Shown piece by piece: positions 1-10,647 of a DNA stretch of 64,000 nt (the first letter of the stretch is position 1; the number at the start of each line of letters is the position of its first letter). A model generated the notes under the pieces. It saw only the letters and a list, made by a program, of their open reading frames with translations, did not search any database and was not told the origin of the DNA. This DNA is from Daphnia carinata (Eukaryota > Arthropoda > Branchiopoda > Diplostraca > Daphniidae): the NCBI RefSeq assembly GCF_022539665.2, contig NC_081337.1, forward strand, positions 11,525,768 through 11,589,767, written 5' to 3'. Position numbers and translations under genes: made by a program.

Positions 1-240
1 TCGTCCTATCCATCCAACATCGCCGATCCGAGGTTCGGATAAACGTCGCGTTTTGTGACTGTATTAAGACGCCGGAAATTAATGTAGAAGTGGTAGTCGC
101 CAAACTTTGCCTTGCGATTTAAGACGACTTATAGTGAGCTTTATGGTCTAAACGACTTAAGCAATAACCTGGCGTTTGAACGACGACACTCTATATGGCA
201 CAGAATTGATGGACACGCGTCTCCCGTGCCGATATGATGC
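1..240. other. No recognised feature at the window edge
   Basis: I see no coding potential, repeat or RNA gene here. It may be the downstream flank or an eroded 3' end of the copia relic that follows. Confidence 0.4.
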
Positions 241-1760
241 ACAATTGCAGTTGTGTGATAAAATTTATTTTTATTTAAAAATTTAAATTAAACCGATCGC
301 AATTGCGTTTTGCCGAATGCCGCCAATAGCTATTTTGATGGAAGAAAGAATTTTCCTTGACGTTAAAGCATTGCAAATAACATTACCTTTTCGTTGGAAA
401 GAATCTAATTCTACCCCGATTTTTTTTTTGTGAGGCGAGTTCGGCATCCTGATCTTCTGGAAGCACGGTGACGCATACTTCATGTGCGCTGTCCGTTAAG
501 GTAGACATCACGGCATCTTCGTTCACAATCAAAGAAATGCAGTCGCTTCAATTTTAATTCTATAGGGGAATTATCTACAAGAGGTATCTCAATCAGCCCT
601 CCATTTACAGTGACGACACTCGCAGGTACTACCCATTACTTCCAGGGTTACGAGTAACAGATTAATTTTACAAATGTGGTACCCGAGCTTTTCTACGAAA
701 ATCTCACCTTTATAAAGACGAGCGAGTAGGATGGAACTATGTGATGCCCATCTGCATTTATACAGCCACGTCGCTTCGATGGCGAAAACAATATCCGATC
801 TAGACACGATTATTAGGTACATTTAGGAAATTGGCGTCCTCCCGATATAAAACTTTCTTCATTTCAGTTCTTCCCAATTTTGTTGTTGGTGACACGGAAA
901 TGGCTAACAGAGTACAAGGATTAGCTTGCACTACTTTTAGATGAGAAGAATCCATACTGAAGCGTCTTATGATTGTGGATACAAATGTTGCTCGTTCACG
1001 TAAAGGCATCATTTAGTGCTATTTCCATCCCAACAAAACGATTATCTGGCAGTGAACGCATGTCAAAATGCAAATTTAAGTAGTTTAAAATGGCGCAATT
1101 GTTTCTGCACCGTTGATACAACCAAGGCCATCGTCCACCCAAATACGATCACCATTAGTTAAATTAAGTTCCACGTCCCGACGAGGGAAATATATACAGG
1201 GGTCAGCAGTAGTTCTAATAAGTCCAAGTTTCAAGGGAGAATCGTCGAATTTTTCGTTCAATACTCGTGCTGCATGTTTGAGACCGTTAATACATTCTTT
1301 AGTTTGCAAACCTACTTCTCTCTGCCGCCCGTAACAAAACCTTCAAGTTGTTCGAGATAGAGCTCTTCCTTGCAATTTCATAAAGGAATGCTGTATTAAT
1401 GGCAAGCTGTACAATTTCTAGAACGTTGGTGACTACAGTAGATAGTAGGATGCGTAAGGAGTCATCTTTGATGACCTTGATCGCATAAGTTTCTTCATAG
1501 CCAATGCCTTGTTTTTGTGCATATCCCTTAGCAGCTAATCTATCCCGTGCGGGATTGTCTTTGAAACCAGTTTTTATATTGATAATTCATCCACATTTGA
1601 ATGCTTTACCATAATTTGGAAGCGATACAATCTCCCAGCTTACGTTTTTTATTGGCGATTTATGTTTGTTAGGAATTGATGGTTTCCACTTGTGTACTTC
1701 AATACATAGCATTGCTCCTTTGAAATGTTATGGCCCTAGTTGCTCCAGTACATCAACAGA
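240..1760 (-). pseudogene. Ty1/copia pol relic: reverse transcriptase and start of the C-terminal region
   Basis: Minus-strand fragments read in order as a copia-type reverse transcriptase. Near 1,750-1,330 are pieces matching the region that begins copia RT (AAKGYAQKQGIGYEET is clear). Near 1,309-1,085 is a stretch with GLKHAARVLNEKF, ADPCIYF and a VDDGL segment standing for the catalytic VDD. Near 1,010-590 follows the connection region (a KVLYREDANFL piece, then SDIVFAIEA). In copia elements RT copies the RNA genome into cDNA. Stops and frameshifts fall every 70-100 codons, so this is not functional. The RNase H expected at 580-240 cannot be followed with confidence; only a 66-residue open stretch (483-283) remains. 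The integrase lies upstream at 2,120-2,800, the expected copia order (integrase before RT), which separates it from gypsy or BEL. Confidence 0.75.
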
Positions 1761-2119
1761 TCTCACGCTAACCCAAACCGTAGGTCTACTATCACGTAGT
1801 GGATGTGGCCAGTCCTAACTGTTGGTAAACATTCATGGTTGGAGTGTGTTTCGTCTTCGTTATTAAGGTCACCAGCTGGTTGTTTAGTTTGTTCGCTATT
1901 GGCAATTTTACTAAAACCTGAGGTTTCTGTGGCTGTCTTCTTGTTGAAGGTAATATCGCTGTGGCTGGATTCTTGTTGAAGGTAATATCGCTGCCTGCTC
2001 ACCAAAGACGATATTGCGACCAATTTGCACAAGCGAGAACCAAGATTATATGTTTTTTTGGGGGTTAAATTTCCGTTAGTTTGCGTCTGGTACCGGAATG
2101 AATGGTTTTAAACCAAAAA

Positions 2120-2800
2120 TGCGAGAATTAAAGATGTTTGATTTACCCCTATTCCACATTTTATATTGTGTGGCTTTGGCCGTGCTGGATAAGGTTCAGT
2201 TTAAGGTGTAGACAGCAAATGCTACATCTTCTGCCCACAGACGCAGTGGTAAATTCTTGTGGGCTTCGTGTGTAGTGTGCTTAGTGCTGATTCCATCACC
2301 GCTGGATTGTCTTTTTCTGAGACGCCATTCTGTTCAGGACAGTAGGGAACAATGGTTTCATGGCGGATGCCTATTGAGAAGAGCCAATTTTCATTTCCCG
2401 ACCTTTCTACTCGCCGTACCCGCCAGTTGTTTGACCTCATGGTTCGAACAGTTTTCTCTGTTTCAGTTTGAAGTCGAGCAACGTAGAATTTTAGCTGGTT
2501 AGCTACTTCAGACTTTAAAAAGGCATACTACACGTCAGCTGCTGCAATCGATTTTAAAGTGGTCGTAATATCGAACACTACTGAGTAATGCCTCGTGAAT
2601 TTTGCCACGTATATCACATTGTATGAGGACTCTCACTTGTTTAGCTCTTACTCGCCCAGTGCAGAATGGAAGACGATACCTTTTTCCATACACACACCCT
2701 ATACAGGCAGGGCTTGATGTACCTTAGTCTGGTGTAATTGCTAATCTTTTAAGTAGCCGTTGCGATTCCATCGGTAGAATAGTTTCTACGTTTACATATG
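2120..2800 (-). pseudogene. Ty1/copia integrase relic
   Basis: Reading the minus strand from about 2,800, fragments match the pre-integrase zinc-binding tail and the start of the integrase core (GKRYRLPFCTGR). A segment with LKSEVANQLKFYVARLQTE and TVRTMRSNN follows, then GIRHETIVPYCPEQNGVSEK, which is the very characteristic copia region around the third catalytic acidic residue. Integrase would insert the cDNA into the chromosome. The frame breaks several times and the acidic core cannot be read through, so it is a pseudogene. It belongs to the same element as the reverse transcriptase at 240-1,760. No copia LTRs were located. Confidence 0.72.
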
Positions 2801-3560
2801 CCATTTGCTACTTACTCCAGGTGCCGGGAGAATAACAGAGAAAAATGAATATGAGGGAGTGATATAAGTGAATGACAAAAGGATACTGGTGGAAATGACG
2901 ATACTGTATTCTGGGTTGTATGGGGAGACAAACTAAGTCACAAAGCACCGATTGGGATAAAATAACTGAAACTACTTACTCTTTGGGTGTACTTCAAGAC
3001 AACTGAACTGAATCCCTAAAAACTAAACAACAAAGAAAACCTTTCTAAACAAGCAGGCCTGTGCCCACTACAGCCCTGCCTGCGAGAGCAGCACCGTAGG
3101 TGACACCATTCATTGGTGCAATATGTTGATTGGTATAGACCATTGGGCTATGCAGACAATTTCCTCATGCTGTGTACTATCATTTCTTGGTAGTAGAGCG
3201 TCTTTCCCGTCTTTGTCCAGTCAGCCACATTATCCCATTCCACGAGAATGAAACTCAGAGACAGTCTGGCCTTGGGGTAAACGTCTTTGGTTGATGCAGT
3301 AGCTGAATTTGTTTTCTGGGTTTTTTTCGAATATGTGTTTCACCGCATGACCAATATCCTCCTCTTGAGTCTCTAGGTTGCGTGTAACCACTATTTGACG
3401 CGACGAACGCTGTATCTTGAGGATCTGCCTGGTCTTCTTTGTGCCGTTGCGTGTTGTGTGTTGCTTTCTCTTTAATGACACGAGCTCGGGGTGAAAGGTC
3501 GCAATTTTCTCCTCTTCCAGTACGTTTTCCCATTCGGGGGTAAACCCCTAGTACCTCTGA
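2800..3560. other. Unassigned; possibly copia gag side on the minus strand
   Basis: There are two overlapping minus-strand open stretches (3,614-3,255, 119 residues; 3,481-3,230, 83 residues). They are rich in Lys, Arg, Gln and Thr with no zinc knuckle and no family signature I recognise. By position they could be an eroded copia gag or 5' region, but nothing in the sequence proves it. Confidence 0.25.
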
Positions 3561-3644
3561 GGTAGACTGTGTAGTGAATTGCAACTCTACAACCTTGTAA
3601 CTAACAATACGCACAGTTCTGTCTCAGCACACAAAGCGTCTACA
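3560..3644 (+). repeat. LTR-like 3' end, copy 1 (gypsy-1 5' LTR end)
   Basis: About 85 bp are similar to 33,965-34,051, the best stretch being ACACAAAGCGTCTACA at the end of both. The block ends in CA. At 3,648, three bases further on, is TGG, the usual first triplet of a tRNA primer binding site, and gypsy gag begins about 250 bp downstream. I read it as the end of the 5' LTR of gypsy-1, with its partner at 34 kb as the 3' LTR end. The outer edge of the LTR is not resolved. Confidence 0.5.
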
Positions 3645-6330
3645 TCATGGTTTCAGAAGCGTTGTTTTCTTAAATACGTTGTATTATCCGTCCAGAGCTG
3701 TTCCATCGGGAATCAGTTTGTGTAGCGACGTTGTTATTCCTCTCGGTGCAGCAGTATTGAACGATGGCAAGGTCACTTAAGGCACTAGACTCGTCTAGAT
3801 TGTCAAGTATATGTTCCCTCACAATGAGGCATGCGGGGCCGATGATTTTAGTGGTATTTGAAAGCTACAAAGTAGGGCAAGGCAGACGGGGAGATTCTCG
3901 TTGATATTGTACTGACGTTGTTGTGTGCAGATGGCTTAAGGATGTATGACACGTTCAACTGGGCGACAGCAGGCTATGCGGAAAAGATAAAACCCGTGCT
4001 ATGCAAGTGTATTCTTCATTTCAAGCCTCGCAGCAGTGAGATGTACGAGCAGTTCACGTTCCACTGCCGTCATCAGTTGGAGGGTGAGTCATATGAATCA
4101 TCGCTACTGGAATTGCCGAGTCTCATAAAGATCCACAACTATAAAGGTGCTGCTGAGTTCATCTTGTTTCACCAATTAGTTGTCGCTGACTACACCAGGG
4201 AAAAGCTGCGTACGAGCAAAACCTTCGCCTGACCAAACCAGTTGAAATTCTCCGATTGCCCGAAACGTCCAAGTTGCTGCCATATCACATCAAATGAATC
4301 AGAGACCGTACTTCCTTTGATGACTGGTAGGCACGATCAGAACAACAGCAGCAAGCCTGGTTCTTCTGGGCCACAGCAACAACGTTCTTGGGCACAGCAC
4401 CAAAGCGGTGGGGACGAGCAGCATGGAGGAAATAATCACCAATATTGCAGGCAATGTGGCCACCATCACCCAAAAGGAGCCTGTTGGCGGCTGACCAGAC
4501 CTGCTATGGGTGTGGTCAAGTTGGCCCCTTCAGTATTGAAAAAATCTTAATCAGCTCCATGCAGTGGTAGCCGGAGCCGTGGAGGACCGCTAGGGTGTTC
4601 AGTAGACCACTCAGCAGCAGAATATCCATTCATCGCTGGCTCGTCAGCAGATTATTTCTCCAGGCTCACCTTTCCCTCTGGAAAAGATCGTTTTGAGTCG
4701 TTCGGTACGATTAAGCCAGTGGACGTCGTGTTTTCTGACACAGGTGATTATACCACCAATCTCGCACCCTACACTGATTCGTTTACTGGCTTGGGACGCC
4801 GCCTTGCATCCCGTCTCCGAAATGCTGTCGAGAAGAATGCCACGGAGTGGAAAAAGTGAGAAACTTTTATCATATTACCGAACCTGAAAAAAGCAAGTCA
4901 GTTCAGTGGTCGTCGTTGACTAGTCCGAAAAAGATGTACTTATTTGTATAAACCCTACTGCGTTGAGCAAAGCGATCAAGCGACAACATTTATTAGTTCC
5001 ATACGTCGTCAAACTCTTCGGATGGATTGAAAAGACACATTTCTTTACTGCTAGACGCAAGCCTCAGGATTTTCTTAAATTCCTCTATTCAATGAATCGT
5101 CCTTCTTTCTTTCCTGCTTCCTACACCACGGCATCCTTTATCGGGCACTGCCGTTTCTGTCGCCTCCCATTTGGCATGCGATTGGCCCACACTTTCTATC
5201 AATGCACCATTGAAAGACTCTTCGGTGACCTGGATGGCGTCGAAATCTACCTGGATAACTTTTTGGTACGGGGTGAGAAAAATGAAGCAGCTGAACGAAC
5301 TTCTAGTGGCTGTACTTCATCGCTATCGTGATTTTATTCATGACTTACTATTACAAAGTTGCGTTTCTTTCTGCAGGAGGTGCCCTGGCTTGTCAGCGTC
5401 ACCAAGGAGGGTCAATTGTGGCGTTCCAATCAAGGTGGAAGCAATCCTCACCATGCCAGATCTAGAGTGCAAAAAGGACCTCCTTCGTCTGCTCGGTATA
5501 GACACTTATTTGGACAAGGTTTGTAGCAACAGCAACCGGTTAACATTAACCCGCTCCTTTGTGATCTCCCTAAAGCAGATTGGGTATTGGATGGGCAACA
5601 GCACGCCACCCTAGAGAAGAAAAAAGTGGGATTTGCCTCGTTAGAAGTGCTCCGCCTTTACAATCCTGATCTTCCTCTGATCTTATCTGTTGAGGCCTCT
5701 CTCACCGGCAATGGGACAGCTTTGTTGCAAGACAACCAGTCCGTCACCTGTGCGTCTCTGACCCTGACAGAGATCCAGTAGCGTTAGGTTGGGAATGAAA
5801 AGGAACTCCTGGCCGTTCAGTTTTGGCTCCACCATTTCCATCAATTCTTGTATGGCCAGCCCGTGGTCATCGAGAACGATGACAAACCTCAAGAAGGCCT
5901 TCTCGACAAGCCACTGGCATCTTGCTCGTTCCCCATCCGACGCATTCAGATTCAGTTTCAACGGCACGGCTATGTTTTCGTTTACTAACCAGGACGTGAC
6001 CTCATTCTTGCTGATGTTCTCAGCCGTGCCTCCAGCAACCATGCTTACACGGACGACCAACCACAATCAAGTGATCACAACCAACACGTCCATTTGGTGA
6101 CCGTGGCGACCCTGCGAATACCAGAGTTCGTTCTATCGCTGCCACTGCCCATGATTCTACTCTTCAGATCATGAAAGACTTATTTCTCAAACGACTGCGA
6201 GTACAAACGCAGTTGTCCGCTAATGGCCAAACCTTTTTCCAGTGCTCGTCACGAGCTGTCCTAATTCATTGGTCTCCAACTCCGTGGTGAAAAGCCGAAG
6301 AACAGATTAAACAGAATGCCGGTAGTCAGG
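3645..6330 (+). pseudogene. Ty3/gypsy-1, 5' half: gag, RT and RNase H relic
   Basis: Plus-strand fragments appear in gypsy order. A gag region (about 3,900-4,240) has FTFHCRHQLEGESYESSLLE and is followed by a His/Cys stretch (YCRQCGHHHPKGACW, 4,443-4,487) that looks like a degenerate zinc knuckle. RT is visible at 5,140-5,300 with GHCRFCRLPFGMRLAHTFY and a YLDN at 5,248-5,259 where YLDD is expected, so one catalytic aspartate is lost. RNase H is visible at 5,640-5,990 (LPLILSVEASLTGNGTALLQ, then FLYGQPVV). The segment after RNase H (RHELS...LRGEK, about 6,240-6,300) leads up to the integrase zinc finger, which is absent here and reappears at 28,855. Many stops and frameshifts are present; not functional. 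Confidence 0.75.
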
Positions 6331-6615
6331 GTAATGAGATTGAAATTTGCTGAATGTTTTTGCGTATATGTAGGACGAGATTTAGTGCTGAGAAGCGGAA
6401 CCGGGTAGTAGAAACCTGAAGTTCAAGATCCAGGACCCTAGAGCGGGTCATATACAACCCGTGGAAGAACAAACTGCAACAGAAATTTAGAAGCCTCAGA
6501 GAAACAGATAAACCAGCCAATTCAATGTCAGAAGACGTAGGAGAGGAAGAGAGCAAAAGAAAAAGAAATCCTGCGCGTGGAAGAAAAGAAGATCCCCGGA
6601 GATACCTGCGCCAAC
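6331..6615 (+). pseudogene. Possible BEL/Pao pol tail fragment
   Basis: A plus-strand reading with RAGHIQPVEEQ and, downstream, SEDVGEESKRKRNPARGRKE resembles the basic C-terminal tail of BEL pol, which normally precedes the 3' LTR. It lies between the end of recognisable gypsy-1 (about 6,300) and the left LTR-like copy. If correct, the left LTR is itself preceded by a BEL 3' end, implying a tandem or rearranged BEL insertion. The similarity is weak, and the segment could instead be unrecognised gypsy or LTR sequence. Confidence 0.3.
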
Positions 6616-7576
6616 GTTCTGTTCTGTTTAATTGCATAAATTGTCAACTGTGTTTTGCTGTAAGTGTATAGGAGCGCAGGCTTAGGCTTTACCAATACAT
6701 GTACTTTTTACCGATCTTCCTTGCGTACAGTCTACTTAGTACGTTAAATTCCATCCCTCTTTTGTGCCTCATTCCTGCTCTCTTGTTGTCTATCGCTTTT
6801 TCCGTCGTAGGTCAACTTGCACCCGCCCGTGTCCACCGCCGTCATCCATCGTCTGTCACCGTCGCCCGTGGTCCACCGCCAGTCCTCTGCATTCGGCCTA
6901 CTCTCTTCCGCAACTTTCATTGAAATACAGTAACCACCATAAGAATTGGATCACCCCGTCCGAATTTTGGTTTTTTAGCCCGCGTGAGATAGGCACAACG
7001 TTGTTTCTCGCCGGAAATTTGTGTGTGCATTAATAATGATCGTAGAATGTTCGGATTTTATTCATTAGAATACAGAAATAGTGCTCTTTATGTTTCTTAT
7101 TTTTCATTTAAAATTCCTCCACGGATTATTGGATCACCCCCAAGATAGTCCGCTTACATTGTCCCTACCCGCAGCATAGTCTTATGTATATGTAGAGCAA
7201 TTAAAGGCGAGAAATAAGTGATCCAATATTTGAAATCTGTGATTTAATTTATGTCTACGGCTTATTTAAAAACTGGTGAATGAATTTGAAATTAAAATTC
7301 AGAAACATCAAAGCATTATTTTATCTTTCTAATAAAGAAATCCGATCATTCTGCGGGAATAATAAATACATGAAAAAAATTCCGGCGTTAGACACCGTAG
7401 GGCTTAGATCATGGGGTTTAAAACACAAAAATTCCCAGCGGATGATCCAATTCTTCTGTTGGGGACTGTACATCCAAAGACTGACATCCCGCCGCAGAAG
7501 TACACAGTTCGCATACATAATATTTTCAAATTATTCTTATAGTTGGTTTTCTGCGACAGCAGTCTGCGACATTGTA
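6616..7576 (+). repeat. BEL-1 LTR-like repeat, left copy, first part (contains a MITE)
   Basis: From TTCTGTTTAATTGC onward this is colinear with 28,235-28,716, including matching pyrimidine-rich blocks (CCGTC, CACCGT) and the junction CATCCAMAGACTGA. The left copy is interrupted at 6,928-7,468 by a MITE that the right copy lacks, and again at 7,577 by the 7-kb element. The right copy directly follows BEL-1 integrase sequence, so I read the pair as BEL-1 LTRs. Exact LTR ends and the target duplication are not visible. Confidence 0.6.
6928..7468. mobile_element. 541-bp Tc1/mariner-like MITE
   Basis: Terminal inverted repeats begin CAGT and share AGAATTGGATCA; the left end is CAGTAACCACCATAAGAATT. 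TA flanks both sides (6,926-6,927 and 7,469-7,470). The LTR-like copy at 28,573-28,574 shows the unfilled site: AATA directly followed by CATCC. No transposase ORF is present, so it was mobilised in trans. A related fragment lies at 61,900-62,186. TA duplication and CAGT termini are typical of the Tc1/mariner group. Confidence 0.8.
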
Positions 7577-7599
7577 AGGTAAAAGAGCGAATTGGGACA

Positions 7600-8598
7600 C
7601 AGGCCCGGCTCCTGCTAATTTGGGACAACATATGCACATATCTTCGCTTCACGAATCGCATACCAATAATGGTTCTATTGGGACATCTTATAGGGGAATT
7701 ATAAACTAAAAGGGGGGTTATACAATTTGTCCAAAGGGCAAATTATAAAACGTAACAATACCCGAAAAAACGATAATTGAAATCTGTGCGTATTGCTTGC
7801 GGGCGAATAACGTATACAGTGCACTACTTATAAGTTGACACCTAGACGACACAGGAAATATATAAGGTAAAATTGAAGAAACCCATTAACTAATTATATC
7901 AAACCGTAGAGAAAGTTAAGGACTACAAATTAAGTACAAGTCTGTCCCATTAAATACTAATTTTATGCCAATGTCAACAATAAGAAAAAAAAACCATTCT
8001 TGCTAATTTGGGACAGCCGACGCTAATTTGGGACACAGATATTTTCGAAAAAAACAAAACACATTTTTTTTCAAGAGTTTTACATCAATCGATGCAGAAT
8101 TCAAAAAGAAATCGATTGATGTGGGATATCTTTACGTTTTTTTTTGTATCCTTTTGGTAGAAATTGCAAAAAAATACTTTGAGGACTTAGATTCTAGTCT
8201 GGCTTCATCCACGCAGCTTTTTTTTATTAACTTACATCCCTTCACATTTTTTTTCGTAACTTCAGAGCTAACATACTCTTTGTAATTTTAAAGGTAATTT
8301 GGTATTTTTTGTCTCATCTTATGAGATAGTAAACAAGAATTTCTTAGGAAACTGTTGTCCCTTATTGGGACACTAGCTTTTTTCCAAATGTTTCTGGAAT
8401 TCCAGTAGTTTTTCACGCTTTTCATGGTCTTTTTACTTTTCCTAATAGAAATTTACAAATAGGTTATTATGTTTAAGTAAAAATATTTTTAAAAACTGTT
8501 TTCCCCTTCCGGTCATAGTCCCATTTGTTTATGCTTTACGTAAAAGCACTAATTTGGGACATTGTTTGCGAAGAAAATGGGATGGCGGGATTTTTTTC
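7600..8598. other. Left arm of the 7-kb element, AT-rich, no gene
   Basis: This arm is AT-rich non-coding sequence with repeated GGGACA motifs in the plus orientation (7,615-7,627, 8,003-8,015, 8,023-8,035, 8,549-8,561, plus shorter ATTGGGACA forms near 7,680 and 8,365). An 85-residue open stretch at 8,028-8,285 is Phe-rich low-complexity sequence and is not called as a gene. Confidence 0.6.
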
Positions 8599-8606
8599 CC
8601 GAAAAC

Positions 8607-8680
8607 TCCCGAGGTAGCCCAGCGGATGAATGCTTGGCTAGGGAGACGAAGGTCTGAGGTTCAATCCTGACCATCGATGA
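8607..8680 (+). repeat. tRNA-like module (SINE-type), plus strand, copy 1
   Basis: An A-box-like TAGCCCAGCGG (8,615-8,625) and B-box-like GGTTCAATCCT (8,658-8,668) match the internal RNA polymerase III promoter of tRNA genes. The stems do not fold into a convincing cloverleaf, so I do not call a tRNA gene. It sits about 45 bp after the GGGACA motif at 8,549, the same motif-to-module layout seen in the array units on the other strand. Confidence 0.5.
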
Positions 8681-8835
8681 TAAATTGCTTGTTTATTAAT
8701 TCGTCCAATGAATTTATGTAGCGTGAAAGATGTGCGTCTACCACGTCAAATAAACTCTAAAAAAAGTAACATTTCCGCTTGCATTTTGGGTTTTGTTTCA
8801 AATATTGTTTATAAATACAAACTTACCAACAACAG

Positions 8836-8910
8836 TTAGATGGCTCAGTGGTAAAGCGCTAGCCTTACGATCGTAAGGACTGAAGTTCAATCCCAGGCAG
8901 TGGTTAAATG
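8836..8910 (+). repeat. tRNA-like module, plus strand, copy 2
   Basis: An A-box TGGCTCAGTGG (8,841-8,851) and a B-box GTTCAATCC (8,885-8,893) flank a perfect short palindrome, CCTTACGATCGTAAGG, where the anticodon arm would lie. The arm has the wrong loop length and the D arm is imperfect. It could be a tRNA pseudogene or a tRNA-derived SINE head. Confidence 0.5.
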
Positions 8911-10312
8911 TTAATACTTGTTTGATAAAAGGATAGGAAGCTGCATTACCAGTAAACATATGCTGACTAACAAAAATAAATTTTAATGAGTTTTTAATTT
9001 TTCTGTTTCAAAGATGGCTTACACTACAGAGGATCTAGAGAATGCGGTCGCAACCTACATCCATACATTATAACATGATTTTCACAAAATATTCAACAGC
9101 CGTGTAGAAAAAACTTAAACAAATCTATTGGTACCAATATTGTTGATATTGCTTTAGTTTCAGGTGTTCTTAGCGATTTCAAAAATATCTCACGGAAAAT
9201 TTCAAAAATGAGGATAAGAAAAATTAAATGTGGTTTCAACGCGGTATAGATCCACCACCCTTTATGTCAGCAACCCAACGTCCTACAGCTATGCCATGGT
9301 TAACATAAGCTTACAGAGAAGCAAAGCGCTTTATTTAGCATGTAGTCTGCTGTCCCAAATTAGCGTCACGGGAGCTTATGTAAAAAACATAAGACTTGCA
9401 ATCACCGATTAGATGAATATTATAACATGATTTTCATAAAATATTCGACAGCCATGTAAAGAAAACTTTAAAGAATCTATTGAGCGTAATATTTTGATAT
9501 TGTGTTAGTGTAAAGGTCATTTTTACTGATTTCAAAATATCTCACCAAAAAGGGAAAAATGAGGAAAACGAAACTTAAAAACAGTGTGTTGACAGTATAG
9601 AACCAGAGTTCTTCGTGGTTGCAATCGTACGTCTTACAACTATGCCATGGTTAACAAAACATTTTTGAAAAGCACAACATGTCTTTCTTTATGTAGTCTG
9701 CTGTCCCAAATTAGCGTCACGGGAGCTTATGTAAAACACATAAGAATTGCAATCATCGATTAGATGCATATTTTCACATGATTTTCATATGAAATTCAAT
9801 AGCCATGTAGAGAAAACTTAAACGAATCTATCGATCCTAATATTGTTGATATTGTAGTGGTGTAAGGTATCTTAAGTGATTTTAAAAAATCTTACAAAAA
9901 AGGGGAAAATGAGGAAAGGAGGATTAAAAAATTAAAAATAGTGACTTGACAGTATAGAACCATTAACCTTTTGGTATGGCAACCGAACGTCTTACGACTA
10001 TGCCATGGTTCACACAAAGTAGTTCAAAAGCATAACATGTCGTTCTGTATGTAGTCTGCTGTCCCAAATTAGCGTCACGGGAGCTTATGGAAAATGGATA
10101 AGAATTACAATCAGCCATTAGATAAATATTCTCACATGATTTTCATAAAATATTCAACAGCCATGTAAAGGAAACTTAAACGAATCTATTGATACCAGTA
10201 TTGATGATATTGCTTTAGTATAAGGTGTACTAAGTGATTTCAAAATATCTCACCAAATTGTAAAAAATTACAAAATAGAGAAAAAAAAATATATACATAG
10301 TTCCCATAGAGT

Positions 10313-10647
10313 CAGACTTGCCGCGCCGATCAATTTTCCGATCGCGATCTCCGATCCGATCTTTTGATCGGATCGGATCGGCGATCGGATCGGCGATCAA
10401 ATTTTGCCGATCATTTTTAGCGATCATTTTTGTAGCATCTAACGTAAAAATTTCACTGTTTCGCGAAAATAGCATTGGCTGTGGCAATCCAAGGGTGAAT
10501 CTAAACGGTCATGCATTCGCATAAATAGCTGAATAAAAATTTCTAGATGAAAAGCTAAAAACGATGATGTCAATTTTTTAAAACGTAGATCTTTTTGCTG
10601 TCCCAAATTATCGGCGATCAATTTTTGTCGCGATCGCGGCAAGTCTG
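10313..10647. mobile_element. 335-bp hAT-like MITE inserted in the array
   Basis: Both ends start CAGACTTGCCGCG when read inward, and the flanking 8 bp are CATAGAGT (10,305-10,312) and TATAGAGT (10,648-10,655), a 7/8 match. An 8-bp duplication and CAG-type termini are hAT hallmarks. The left part is a GATC/CGATC-rich palindromic stretch. The interior from about 10,480 to 10,612 resembles part of an array unit (CTGAATAAAAATTTCT, TTTTAAAACGTAG, GCTGTCCCAAATTA), suggesting capture or conversion of array sequence. No ORF encodes a transposase. Confidence 0.75.

Noticed and set aside
5683..6066. 127-residue minus-strand ORF
   Set aside because: It is antisense to gypsy-1 RNase H, which has clear family motifs on the plus strand.
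8836..8910. Functional tRNA gene
   Set aside because: A- and B-boxes are good, but the anticodon arm is a perfect palindrome with wrong loop size and the D arm is imperfect.
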